IMG/VR virus record: IMGVR_UViG_3300005826_000055
Coordinates: 1-49,527 of that record
DNA: 49,527 nucleotides
DNA from: a virus
Reading direction: 5' to 3' (one strand)
Part shown: one piece after another, positions 30,772 to 39,071 of the stretch
Layout: each line of letters starts with the position of its first letter
Numbering within the stretch: position 1 is the stretch's first letter
Program-made: the position numbers and the translations under genes
Notes under the pieces: generated by a model
Database searches by the model: none
Told to the model about the DNA's origin: nothing
What the model saw: the letters and a program-made list of their open reading frames with translations, nothing else

Positions 30772-31170
30772 TTAGCCAATGACCTTTTCGGCCTCGCCAG
30801 TTTTCACCATGTTCTCAACGTCCTCAAACTGCTCCTGTTGGATCGCGTCGAGAGTCCTCTCGCCCTCGCTACGCGGAGTCAAGCATTCGACCGCGTCCTG
30901 GGCAGCAGGATGATCTCGCGGTATCTCAACCGCCGTGACCCGGTAGCGATAGGTCTTACCGGTCAGTGCATGCCAGCAGAAGAACTGCCTCGCCGCTTCC
31001 AGTGCGTCGTGACAATGCACGACCAGGTCCTTGTGTGGACGTGGTCCCGCTATCTGCCGAACCCCCCAATACCGTTTGGGTAGGGGCGCCTTGCGAGACT
31101 TTCCCTGTCGTTCAGCAAACAGCTCATTCAACGATGGGTGCTTCGACCCAATTTCTCTCTTGGCGGGCAT
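30772..31170 (-). CDS. Hypothetical protein, first gene of the tail unit
   Basis: 132 residues. AAGGAGG lies 7 bases before the ATG. Basic N-terminus with KSRKAPLPKRYWGVRQIAG, a middle part with HCHDALEAARQFFCWHALTG, and an acidic helical end. The ALTGKTYRYRV segment could be a small beta barrel. No family recognised. It is preceded by an untranslated leader of about 100 bases from control element copy 3. Confidence 0.5.
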   Translation of the reverse strand: MPAKREIGSKHPSLNELFAERQGKSRKAPLPKRYWGVRQIAGPRPHKDLVVHCHDALEAARQFFCWHALTGKTYRYRVTAVEIPRDHPAAQDAVECLTPRSEGERTLDAIQQEQFEDVENMVKTGEAEKVIG

Positions 31171-31280
31171 TTGCTCGCCTCCTTGCGGCTCCAGCTAATA
31201 AAAGCAAGGGAAGTCTCCACGCCGCGAATGGCCGACCCTGCGAACAGTACCTAAGTCTTTGCTGCGTAATGGCTGCCCAT

Positions 31281-31309
31281 TTATTACAGATGTCGCACGA
31301 CATCCCCGC
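31281..31309 (-). promoter_or_regulatory. Control element copy 3: G-box, palindrome, -10 (leftward)
   Basis: Leftward GCGGGG (31309-31304), a 17-bp spacer carrying the perfect palindrome GATGTCGTGCGACATC (31304-31289), then TAATAA (31286-31281). It lies in the 213-base gap between the major capsid gene and 31170, downstream of a hairpin, so it should start the tail unit. Confidence 0.8.
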
Positions 31310-31329
31310 TACCGGGTGGTCGCACGGTA

Positions 31330-31363
31330 GGCGACGGGAGCGCAGCCACGGACTCCCGCCGCC
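31330..31363 (-). terminator. Hairpin after the major capsid gene
   Basis: GGCGACGGGAG (31330-31340) and CTCCCGCCGCC (31353-31363) pair with one mismatch around 12 bases. It follows the capsid stop codon by about 20 bases. No T-run follows, so it may be a weak terminator, or protect the capsid mRNA 3' end. Confidence 0.5.
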
Positions 31364-31383
31364 ACCGGCGAACCACGATTCCG

Positions 31384-32616
31384 CTAGGCGGCGCCTGTTG
31401 AGCGAACCACGTGGCGGGGGTTGATCACGGAAGGGACACCGAACTCGCTGACCTTCCAGGCACGCACGATGTCGTTCTGGAACTCCCACTCGCTACTGCT
31501 CGGCAGTTGAACGGTGGAGAGCGGCCACACCTGCATGTAGGCGAAGGCCTTCTTGAAGTCTCCGATCCACCAGTAGGCAGCGCTCAACGAACCAGCGACG
31601 GCACGGATGCCGACCCATGGGTTGCTGAGAATCTCCATACCCGTGGACTGGGCGCCCGCACTGCCAGGAGTCGAGAGCGGATTCGCGCTCACCGTCTCCA
31701 AGTTGGCGGTTGAAGTCCGAATCTCGGTAGCGTTCAGGATCCTCCGGCTGGAGTACAGCAAAGCTGTCGGCACGACGATCTGATTGACCGTGTTAACGAC
31801 CGGCTCGCCGGTGTTCGGATCAGTGATGGCATCGAAGGCCAGCATCGCTGCCTGGATGTCCGTGTAGTCCGCCAAGAGATTGGTGATCTGGTTGTCAAAG
31901 TTGGCCGGAGCCGTCGTGGAATCGTGGTAGGTCGCCGTGGCAACCGAACCGTTGTACTTCCACGTGGTATCGATGCCGAGCACCGTGTCGAGGATCCGCT
32001 TCTCCTTGTTGATCCGCATCGATGTGGTGATCGTCGCGGCCTGGTTTAGCAGTCTCGCCGTCCTATCGGCGATGATCACCTCCCGAGTCAACGGAATGAT
32101 GTGACCTCGCTTCACGGGACGTGGAGTCTCGACGTACTCCTCGGTGACACCACTCAGCGGATAAGGCTGAGCTTCGCCAATCGCCTCAGCATCGTCGGCA
32201 ACGTTCGAAATACCGGCCATCTTCTCGCCGTCAAGGAACGACGTCGGGATGGTTTCGACCAACATGTCACCGATGAATGCCGGGTTCTCCCATGCGTCCA
32301 GAATCTTGTTGTAGATGATCTGGCCAGTGATGTTGCTGAACGCGGCAGTTGTCACCGCGCCCACCCCAGCCTCGTCCAGCTCGCTAACAGCGAGACCGCC
32401 TTCGGGCTTCCACGTCTCCATGATCGCCCGACCACACGCATCGCCTTTGTCATCGCGGACGAACGACTCGAAGAGGCCCCGGATAGAGAAATCCATGGGC
32501 GTGACATTCCCCTTCTGAAGGTCAGTTGCCACGTCATCCCAGAACTTCTGCTCGTCCGTCCGACTCCCTCGGGCCGCCTCGTACAGTCGTGCGTACTGCC
32601 TTGTGATACGATTCAT
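31384..32616 (-). CDS. Major capsid protein
   Basis: 410 residues from the ATG at 32616, which has AGGAG 8 bases upstream. Content fits HK97-fold capsid proteins: an N-terminal helical arm (TRQYARLYEAARGSRTDEQK), a beta-rich core with VSELDEAGVGAVTTAAFSN, a long helix near RLLNQAATITTSMRINKEKR, and a C-terminal strand region with WWIGDFKKAFAYMQVWPLST. It lies downstream of portal and protease genes, as expected. The 3' side is closed by a hairpin and control element copy 3. The protein has no obvious delta domain; a separate scaffold may be the C-terminus of the protease gene. Confidence 0.8.
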   Translation of the reverse strand: MNRITRQYARLYEAARGSRTDEQKFWDDVATDLQKGNVTPMDFSIRGLFESFVRDDKGDACGRAIMETWKPEGGLAVSELDEAGVGAVTTAAFSNITGQIIYNKILDAWENPAFIGDMLVETIPTSFLDGEKMAGISNVADDAEAIGEAQPYPLSGVTEEYVETPRPVKRGHIIPLTREVIIADRTARLLNQAATITTSMRINKEKRILDTVLGIDTTWKYNGSVATATYHDSTTAPANFDNQITNLLADYTDIQAAMLAFDAITDPNTGEPVVNTVNQIVVPTALLYSSRRILNATEIRTSTANLETVSANPLSTPGSAGAQSTGMEILSNPWVGIRAVAGSLSAAYWWIGDFKKAFAYMQVWPLSTVQLPSSSEWEFQNDIVRAWKVSEFGVPSVINPRHVVRSTGAA

Positions 32617-32686
32617 CAAATTTTCTCCTGTCCATTCGTGATGACCGTACAAGCCGGCCAACTTAAAAAACCCAACGGCTCGTGAA

Positions 32687-33481
32687 CTAGTCAGTCGACG
32701 TGCCGGTCACTGGATACGATTTGCGCGTCTGCCACGCGCCCAAGTAATCGATCGTCAACACTTCGTTGGACGCGCCCGTCGCCTTGATGCCGGCGAAGAG
32801 ACTGAGCGAGTTCGTGGTGGCAGCAGGTTCGGTGTACGTCATCTTGTGCTTGATGAGGTTGCCGTTGCTGTCCTTGAGCATCTTCCAGTTCTGGCCGCCG
32901 TCGGCATCCGCGTAGAAGCAGACTCGCTTCTCAGTCGCACTGAGAGGCTCGATGGTGATCATCATGGAATACCAATTGCCATCGACGGTGACCTCGGTGG
33001 ACGAGGCTTGTCGAGTGCCAATCGCACTGCTGTCCGACACCACGCCCAGGTTCTGCGCGTTGGTCGCGCCGCTGTTCATGGTCATGACGCAGCAGTTGCT
33101 GGTCGCCGGACCACCCTCGTCGTCGACCAATGCGTTGGCCGTCGGGTTGGCCATCAGACCCCAGATGGTTGCCGCCGAGTTGGCAGCACTGAGAGTCGCC
33201 TTCTGACGAATGATCGCGACAAGAGGCATGTCGTTCTTGATAGAGAAGACCGGGTTGGTCGTCCGAACATACGCTTCCGTGTTGTCCGTCGAGGCATTGA
33301 GCTGGACGAGGCCATTGGCCGCATCGCTACCTTCCCCGACCGCGACAACCGCCGCACTTGCATCGTTCTCCACGGCAGTGAAATCTTTGTATCCACTGGT
33401 GAAGGAGATGAAGTCGTCAAAAACCTCAAACTGCCGGATGTTGTCCAGCCGAGGTTCCCTGTTGAGTAACTTAACCGTCAT
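32687..33481 (-). CDS. Putative capsid decoration protein, paralogue 3
   Basis: 264 residues. Beta-rich sandwich pattern: FEVFDDFISFTS near the N-terminus, NTEAYVRTTNPVFSIKNDMP in the middle, then VCFYADADGGQNWKMLKDSN and NLIKHKMTYTEP. It is similar in order and motifs to the proteins at 34592-35389 and 35386-36195, so the three form a family. Position between capsid and protease genes suggests an exposed virion protein that binds to the capsid. The fold looks LamG-like; no known family name. Confidence 0.6.
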   Translation of the reverse strand: MTVKLLNREPRLDNIRQFEVFDDFISFTSGYKDFTAVENDASAAVVAVGEGSDAANGLVQLNASTDNTEAYVRTTNPVFSIKNDMPLVAIIRQKATLSAANSAATIWGLMANPTANALVDDEGGPATSNCCVMTMNSGATNAQNLGVVSDSSAIGTRQASSTEVTVDGNWYSMMITIEPLSATEKRVCFYADADGGQNWKMLKDSNGNLIKHKMTYTEPAATTNSLSLFAGIKATGASNEVLTIDYLGAWQTRKSYPVTGTSTD

Positions 33482-33529
33482 GCTTTTGCTCCTAACTTGC
33501 GCTCCAAACCGAACCGCCCGCGCCCCGAG

Positions 33530-34450
33530 CTACACTGCTCGGCTCAACCTCGAACTGCGACGGCTTCTGCTAAACTCCTCACGGAGCTGGCTGTAACTGC
33601 TCGCCTGCTCGGACGGCGCCCGAGGGGTTCGGCGAGTCATCTGCGGAAGAGACTCCACAAATGCTTCGATCTCTTCGCGAGTTGCCTTTGATCGCAACTC
33701 AGTCATCTGAGCTTCCGTCATGGACGAGACGTCCACGTTGCCCGCGAGAAGGGCCTCAGAAATGTCCAGGCGACGTTGCAAGCTGTTGAGGTCTCGCTGC
33801 AAACTCTCGACCGTTGGCGCGTCCTCGGCCGGCGGCGATTCCTCTGGTGGGTCTTCTGCCGGGGGATCCTCGGCGGGAGGATCTTCGGCAGGTGGATCAG
33901 CCGGTGGATCCTCGGCTGGCGGCGTTTCTGCCGGCGGGTCTTCCTCTTCCGTGAGGTCTCTGACGACCACGACCTTCAGGGGCTCAGGCTCAACCGATTC
34001 GAATAACCCATTCGTCGTCGCCGGGTAACGAACCACGTCGACCGAGTTGATCCGCGTGATCTCCTCCACGACGACCTGGTCGCCCTGCTTGGAAATTTTC
34101 CCTTCGGCGGAATGGGACAGGCCCACTTGCTCCGGCATCCTCTGGGCTGACTCAATAAACTGACCAGCGAATGGGTGGGCCTTGAGGTACTCCAGGTCGC
34201 CATAAAGACCGTCTTCCCGCAGCTCCACACCTCGGAGACGACCGAATCCATCGCTGACCCTCCGGTTGCCCCGCTGATGATCAAGGTTGATGCCCATGCC
34301 CTCATACAGCTTCTTCGCTGCTTCGACGGCCTCAGGCTTGTACGTGCGATTGTTCTTGGAGCTCAACCCAAGAATCTTTACACCCTTGATCACGCCGGCC
34401 TCCTCGTCTATCGAGTTGGAAGCCCAGGACGTGTGTTCGATCAGTTGCAT
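33530..34450 (-). CDS. Prohead protease fused to Pro-rich linker and scaffold-like tail
   Basis: 306 residues from the ATG at 34450 (AAGGAG upstream). The N-terminal half has NRTYKPEAVEAAKKLYEG, LDHQ (His58 candidate), GLYGDLEYLK and GLSHSAEGK (Ser112 or Ser114 candidate), then INSVDVVRYPATTNGLF. This is the layout of U9/S78-like head maturation proteases that cut scaffold and capsid during maturation. Residues about 190-235 are a tandem Pro-Ala-Glu-Asp array (PPAEDPPADPPAEDPPAED), followed by a helical scaffold-like tail with a basic end (RSRRSSRLSRAV). The fusion suggests the protease and scaffold are one protein. Confidence 0.7.
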   Translation of the reverse strand: MQLIEHTSWASNSIDEEAGVIKGVKILGLSSKNNRTYKPEAVEAAKKLYEGMGINLDHQRGNRRVSDGFGRLRGVELREDGLYGDLEYLKAHPFAGQFIESAQRMPEQVGLSHSAEGKISKQGDQVVVEEITRINSVDVVRYPATTNGLFESVEPEPLKVVVVRDLTEEEDPPAETPPAEDPPADPPAEDPPAEDPPAEDPPEESPPAEDAPTVESLQRDLNSLQRRLDISEALLAGNVDVSSMTEAQMTELRSKATREEIEAFVESLPQMTRRTPRAPSEQASSYSQLREEFSRSRRSSRLSRAV

Positions 34451-34476
34451 AGTCAGTCTCCTTGAAAAACCGGGCG

Positions 34477-34532
34477 AGCGCAACAAAAAAAGCCATGCGG
34501 GAATGCGGCCCCGCATGGCTCTCAGTTGCGCT
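34477..34532 (-). terminator. Nested-stem terminator between the decoration and protease genes
   Basis: AGCCATGCGGG (34491-34501) and CCCGCATGGCT (34510-34520) form a perfect 11-bp stem; leftward it is followed by seven T. An outer pair AGCGCAAC (34477-34484) and GTTGCGCT (34525-34532) encloses the whole hairpin and T-run. The inner stem fits a Rho-independent terminator; the outer stem could compete with it, which would reduce stopping in the middle of the late operon. Confidence 0.8.
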
Positions 34533-34591
34533 GGTTTCGCCGAACATGATCAGTGCTCGACGTCGCCCTTACCAAATTGTGTCATGGATGA

Positions 34592-35389
34592 TTACGATAT
34601 CGCCCCGCTCGTTACTATCGCTGCGCGAGGAACGTTTACACTCCACCAGTCAATCCACACTCGCTGCTTCGCGTTCGTGGCGTTGTTGACTACTACATGT
34701 AGGTACGCCGATGTCGGGTCCGATTCGTCACGAATGTGCCTTATCAACTGATTTGACTCGTCGCGGCATGGTGCCCAATCCCCATAACCAGTGACGTCAA
34801 TGAAATACTTGATATAAGACACATCGCCAGGGCGGTCCTCAACAACCACCCGTAGAGTCTGCCACCCTTGCTTGGTCTGGCCTTCGCTTTCGTTCACCTT
34901 AAACGTCGATCTTGTTTCCTCCGACGTCCCGGCGTTCCTGCTTGAATTGACACACCACCAGTACGGGTCATCTGCTTTTTTGAAGAAACCGGCGAACTCC
35001 CTATTGGTCCAATTGACCGACAAGCAGTCTGCGGCAATGGAGGCATTCGGGTCTCCGGCAAGATACCCGTACCCAATAAGCATTGCAGCTTTTCCTGTCC
35101 CGGTCTCGTGCTGGTGAATCCTGAAAGCAGCTTCTTGGATTCGCTGCTCATAATCATCAATCAAACTGGCTCCGGTTTTCCCGGATATCGCTGCCGGTTG
35201 ATTTGCCGTCCCACCTGTCGTGATGCTCGCGCAGCCAGTTCCCCCGCCACTCGAAACAACGACGGCAGCACCCGTTGCCAAGTCTTCACCCCACTCGACA
35301 TCCTTGCCTTCGTTGTCGAAGTCGTAGAAATGCCGCATGTTGTACAAGTTCTCTGGCGGAACCCCAGTCAACAGTATTTGCCTCGTCAT
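34592..35389 (-). CDS. Putative capsid decoration protein, paralogue 2
   Basis: 265 residues from the ATG at 35389, which overlaps the upstream stop (ATGA). It shares the scheme of its two paralogues: MRHFYDFDNEGKDVEW at the N-terminus, a central part with AGFFKKADDPYWWCVN, then WQTLRVVVEDRPGDV and LIRHIRDESDPTSAYLHV. Beta-rich, no signal peptide. A virion surface protein is most likely. The downstream terminator with its nested stems follows. Confidence 0.6.
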   Translation of the reverse strand: MTRQILLTGVPPENLYNMRHFYDFDNEGKDVEWGEDLATGAAVVVSSGGGTGCASITTGGTANQPAAISGKTGASLIDDYEQRIQEAAFRIHQHETGTGKAAMLIGYGYLAGDPNASIAADCLSVNWTNREFAGFFKKADDPYWWCVNSSRNAGTSEETRSTFKVNESEGQTKQGWQTLRVVVEDRPGDVSYIKYFIDVTGYGDWAPCRDESNQLIRHIRDESDPTSAYLHVVVNNATNAKQRVWIDWWSVNVPRAAIVTSGAIS

Positions 35390-36195
35390 ATCGTATCTCC
35401 GTACCGCCTTGCCGCTTGAACGATTCCGCCCATCGCATCGACGCGGAGCAGACACGTATCGTTGGTTTCGCCGAGCTTGATGCCGCAGCCAATCGCCATG
35501 GCCGACGACGGGTCATAGAACATCGAGTGTTTGATCGGCTTGTTGGTCGCACGGTCGCGACACTGCTGGAAGCCAAGTTCCCCGCCTTCATCCACCGAGT
35601 AGACGACATCGAAGTTCTCGTCGCCCCTTGGAAACACCTCGATACGCAAGCTGATGAAGGGGACGTTTCCTCCCGCTGGGTCCACTTGCTGCTTGCTGTC
35701 CGTCTCGGTGATCTGCACCGTGGAAGCGCTAGTAGCCGTACAGACACTCAGGTACTCCGTGCCGTTTGGCTTGAAGAACATGGCCGGGTCGCCGGTCGTC
35801 ACTCCGAGCCCGAGGCCACCATCGGCAATGAGGTCGCCAGCACCGAAGACAGACGCGGCATTGAATCCAGCAACCCACGCATTTGCCAGGTCCAAGTCGC
35901 CGGTGTCCATGTCAGACACCATGCGGCCCTGGAACACCATTGGCAGGTCACCGTTCCACTTGAAAACGGCCGGGCTGTACATGTAGGCTTCGTCGTTCAG
36001 CGTGTTGACGATTTGCAGGTTGACAACACCACCACGGCCCGTCGTCTGCCATTCGACTGTGGCGCCGCCGTCCGTCTCCAACGTATTCCACCTGGAGAGG
36101 CAATCCAACTCCATGAAGTGGTCGAAATACTCGGCCTGGGTCATTCGCTCAAACGCAGACCCCTGCCTCAGCATCCGCCCGCCTGAATACGTCAT
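35386..36195 (-). CDS. Putative capsid decoration protein, paralogue 1
   Basis: 269 residues. N-terminal AEYFDHFMELDCLSRWNTLE, then NDEAYMYSPAVFKWNGDLPM and SLRIEVFPRGDENFDVVYSV, then KPIKHSMFYDPSSAMAIGC at the end. Closest relatives in the window are the genes at 34592 and 32687. Encoded directly after the portal gene, so probably part of the head. LamG-like beta-sandwich is my guess for the fold. Confidence 0.6.
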   Translation of the reverse strand: MTYSGGRMLRQGSAFERMTQAEYFDHFMELDCLSRWNTLETDGGATVEWQTTGRGGVVNLQIVNTLNDEAYMYSPAVFKWNGDLPMVFQGRMVSDMDTGDLDLANAWVAGFNAASVFGAGDLIADGGLGLGVTTGDPAMFFKPNGTEYLSVCTATSASTVQITETDSKQQVDPAGGNVPFISLRIEVFPRGDENFDVVYSVDEGGELGFQQCRDRATNKPIKHSMFYDPSSAMAIGCGIKLGETNDTCLLRVDAMGGIVQAARRYGDTI

Positions 36196-36197
36196 CG

Positions 36198-37898
36198 CTA
36201 CGACCCTTCTTTGCTGCCCACGTTGCCGGGCTCGTCGGCCTGTGGCTGGAACTCGTTCTGACCAATGCCAACACCGAGACCTATTTTCCTGAGTCTCGCC
36301 GCTGCCCTACGGTCGCCGCGAGCTGTCTTCTGCACCTGCACAGGCTGCTTCTGGCCTGGTTGCTTCTGCCCAGGCTGCGAGGGGCCAGGATTCTCTGCCT
36401 GTGCCGCCATCGCCTCGACCTGGAGATCAAACTGCGCCGCTTCCATGGGATCGATGTACAACAGCGGCATCTCGGTGGCACGCATCTCCTGCTCGTGCTC
36501 GTATGACAACTCTTCCTTGGCGGACCAGGTTGGACCGGATAGCAGGCCGTACTCGAACAGGATGGACCGAATCTTGGTCTCTTCGAGGCGATTGCGGACC
36601 GACACACGCGGGACCTTCACCTCCAGCTTGAGCCGTTCCTGGAGCTGCCGGCGGGTGTAGATACCCTGTCCAGTGAATACTCCAGCACGGGCGGCAATCC
36701 CAAGCATCTTCCACATGAGGGACCGGTACGCGCAAGAGAAGAACACCTGCTCGCTCTCCATCGCCTTCACGAACGGTGACTCAGCGACCAAGATACTCGC
36801 GAAGTTGGTGTTGCCCGTGTCGCCCGAAATCATGAACTCGGGGATGTTCCACCGGAGCCCGGCGTATCGGAGGATCGCTCCTGACACATCGATGAAGGTC
36901 GTGCTCCCAGAACCCATCGGACCAGGTTTGTACTGCTGTCCGTTCCGCACGTCGAGAATGGTTCCCGGAAGATAGACCTGCTGACGAGTCGTCCGTGAAG
37001 AGCCACCAACTGTTGGTCTGTCGTACTCGTACTCAGTCTTTCCGGTCCCAAGCGAAAGTACCTGCGACCCGGTAGTCCCAGCAGGATGCTCCCTGATCCA
37101 CGCGATGGCACTCTGCAACGCGGCGCCATCGCCCGTGTTCCGCAAGACCTTCTCTGCTCGTCGCAATGAGCCGGCAACAGGGTAATAGTCGGATACCCCC
37201 CTCTTGCAGTTTGCGACCACGTTTCGCTTGACATGTACCATCCGCTCCTCTGGCACGATGTCCCAGTCCTGCTGGTCGCCACTCAGGTCCACGAAATAGG
37301 CCTGGGGCTTCGATGGTCTGCCAATCGGGGTGCCGATCCCGAAGAGCCAGTCCAAGGAATACGCACCGATGTAGTCATCGGCCGCTCGCTTATCGTGAGG
37401 CTCGGTGATCGCATCTGCCTCGTGGAAGATAGGTTCGCATCGCCCGCCACCAATGGGCATGAGTTCGACGAACGGCTCGCCGTCCTCGATAGTTCGCCCA
37501 TGCATCTCTCGCTCGTGCAGCGGCCAGTCGGTTCGCTCAATGAACTCCTCGATCCAGTCCTGGACCTTGTTCACCAGTCGAATGTTCCCGCGCGGACTGA
37601 CCTTCTTCTTCAGGCTGACCTCATACTTCAAACCGGTCCCGATGGTGAAGTTGGCCAGCGTGTTCTTGGCCCCGATCCCCGCTTCGTTCTCGGTAGCCAG
37701 AAGCCTCGCATCACCCCGAATCGCGTTAAGGTCGTCCTCGACCTCGTAGACTGGGTAGTTGCGGCCGCGTTGGCGATCACGTAGCTGGGTGACGTGTGCC
37801 GTGCCGCCTACCGATGGGGCCATCCGGTTGTCATCCCACAGATACCCATTGCGAAATGCGTTGATGTCTTGCGCCGTCTCTTCCATCGTTTGTCGCAT
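36198..37898 (-). CDS. Portal protein
   Basis: 566 residues from the ATG at 37898 (AAGGAG 7 bases upstream); an earlier start at 37964 is unlikely. The body has the pattern of phage portal proteins: ARLLATENEAGIGAKNTLAN near residue 65, WIEEFIERTDWPLHEREMHG with GRTIEDGEPFVELMP, and later VAESPFVKAMESEQVFFSCA, and the C-terminal Gln/Pro-rich tail (QPGQKQPGQKQPVQVQ). The protein forms the dodecameric ring through which DNA enters the head. It is separated from the terminase by the sugar/radical-SAM cassette. Confidence 0.8.
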   Translation of the reverse strand: MRQTMEETAQDINAFRNGYLWDDNRMAPSVGGTAHVTQLRDRQRGRNYPVYEVEDDLNAIRGDARLLATENEAGIGAKNTLANFTIGTGLKYEVSLKKKVSPRGNIRLVNKVQDWIEEFIERTDWPLHEREMHGRTIEDGEPFVELMPIGGGRCEPIFHEADAITEPHDKRAADDYIGAYSLDWLFGIGTPIGRPSKPQAYFVDLSGDQQDWDIVPEERMVHVKRNVVANCKRGVSDYYPVAGSLRRAEKVLRNTGDGAALQSAIAWIREHPAGTTGSQVLSLGTGKTEYEYDRPTVGGSSRTTRQQVYLPGTILDVRNGQQYKPGPMGSGSTTFIDVSGAILRYAGLRWNIPEFMISGDTGNTNFASILVAESPFVKAMESEQVFFSCAYRSLMWKMLGIAARAGVFTGQGIYTRRQLQERLKLEVKVPRVSVRNRLEETKIRSILFEYGLLSGPTWSAKEELSYEHEQEMRATEMPLLYIDPMEAAQFDLQVEAMAAQAENPGPSQPGQKQPGQKQPVQVQKTARGDRRAAARLRKIGLGVGIGQNEFQPQADEPGNVGSKEGS

Positions 37899-38023
37899 GT
37901 GGGTCTCCTTACACCACCAGTAAACATGATTTGCGGAATGAAAGCCAGTGCGAAGCGGTAGCATAGATGCGACGATAGCAACGCCGACTCCGACTTCACA
38001 GAATGGCCTTCCGTCTTCACAGA

Positions 38024-39070
38024 TCAGATGAAGGCGCCGTGTTTGATCGGCTTAGCGATCTCGTGCAAGACGACGTTCGGCATGTGGCCGCGACACATCA
38101 CCCTGCACTTGTCGTCAACCTTTGCGATTGGGCGGTCGGCCCACACTTCGGAGAACGGCTTTTTACTCAAGTCGCCAAGGCAGTGGCCGTCGAACCCTCG
38201 CTTGTTGCAGCACGTCCAGAGACACCCGTTGGGAGAGATCACCGCCTGAAGTCCAGACCACAAGCACCGGTCGTAACCATGGCCCTTCCAATCGGCGAGC
38301 TGCTGGAACCGCTTACGGTCAAACTCCACCGGGATGCCGACGTCTGGCAATACGATCTCCGACATGTGCTTGAGCCACTTACGGGAGGAGGTCGGCTGAT
38401 TTGGGGTACTCGGGTCGAAGTGAATAGCGGGCCGGAACTGGACGTAGCTCCCGCCAAGGCTTTCCGCCAGTACGGCCATGTCCAACATCCGCGTCCAGTT
38501 CTTTTCGTGGAGGAGGAAACCCACTCCGACCACCGAAACCTTGGCCTTGGCCATCAGCCGAACCGCATTGGTCGCGGCCTCGAAGCGATCTACCCGCTTC
38601 TCCTTTTTGTAGGTCTTCGCGTCGGCACAGTCTAGCGAGACGTAGACCCAATCCGCCGTGTTTGACAGAAGACCAGCGAGGTGTGCGTCCATGTGGACCC
38701 CGCTCGTGTACAGGCCCTGCGCGAGCCCAGTCACGGACGTCAATTGAATGATCGAGCGAAATTGCGGGTGAAGTGTCGGCTCGCCTCCGCCGGTCCAGGT
38801 GACTGATCTGACACGGCTGCTCGCCAGGTCGTGGATGATCCGGCGCGCAAGGGAATAGTCCATCAGGTCGCCAAGATTGTCCTCCTTGTCCGCGATCGCC
38901 AACGGCCCCTTGGTGTGGGTGTAGGCGAAATGGCAGTCCTGGCACCCGAGACTACACCGGTTCGACAGGTCAATCTCGACGTTGACCGGGGCATTGGTTC
39001 GACCGGCCAGCACTCCAGCGACCCGGTCAAGTTGGAACAAGAGCTTCCGTTCGTAGTTCGTGTACTGCAT
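38024..39070 (-). CDS. Radical SAM enzyme with SPASM-like C-terminus
   Basis: 348 residues from the ATG at 39070, one base after the upstream stop. The radical-SAM cluster motif is NRCSLGCQDC at 37-46 (CxxxCxxC), and the SAM-binding GGGEP box is at 93-98 (TWTGGGEPTL). Further Cys in the last 100 residues (GYDRCLWSGL, CLWTCCNKRG, CRVMCRG) fit an auxiliary iron-sulfur cluster as in SPASM enzymes. Such enzymes modify peptides or sugars, or mature other enzymes. It is the last gene of the five-gene cassette that separates the terminase from the portal. Confidence 0.8.
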   Translation of the reverse strand: MQYTNYERKLLFQLDRVAGVLAGRTNAPVNVEIDLSNRCSLGCQDCHFAYTHTKGPLAIADKEDNLGDLMDYSLARRIIHDLASSRVRSVTWTGGGEPTLHPQFRSIIQLTSVTGLAQGLYTSGVHMDAHLAGLLSNTADWVYVSLDCADAKTYKKEKRVDRFEAATNAVRLMAKAKVSVVGVGFLLHEKNWTRMLDMAVLAESLGGSYVQFRPAIHFDPSTPNQPTSSRKWLKHMSEIVLPDVGIPVEFDRKRFQQLADWKGHGYDRCLWSGLQAVISPNGCLWTCCNKRGFDGHCLGDLSKKPFSEVWADRPIAKVDDKCRVMCRGHMPNVVLHEIAKPIKHGAFI

Positions 39071-39071
39071 C

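Noticed and set aside
35275-36186. Rightward open frame of 303 codons opposite a decoration gene
   Set aside because: Antisense shadow; the leftward gene has two recognisable paralogues.
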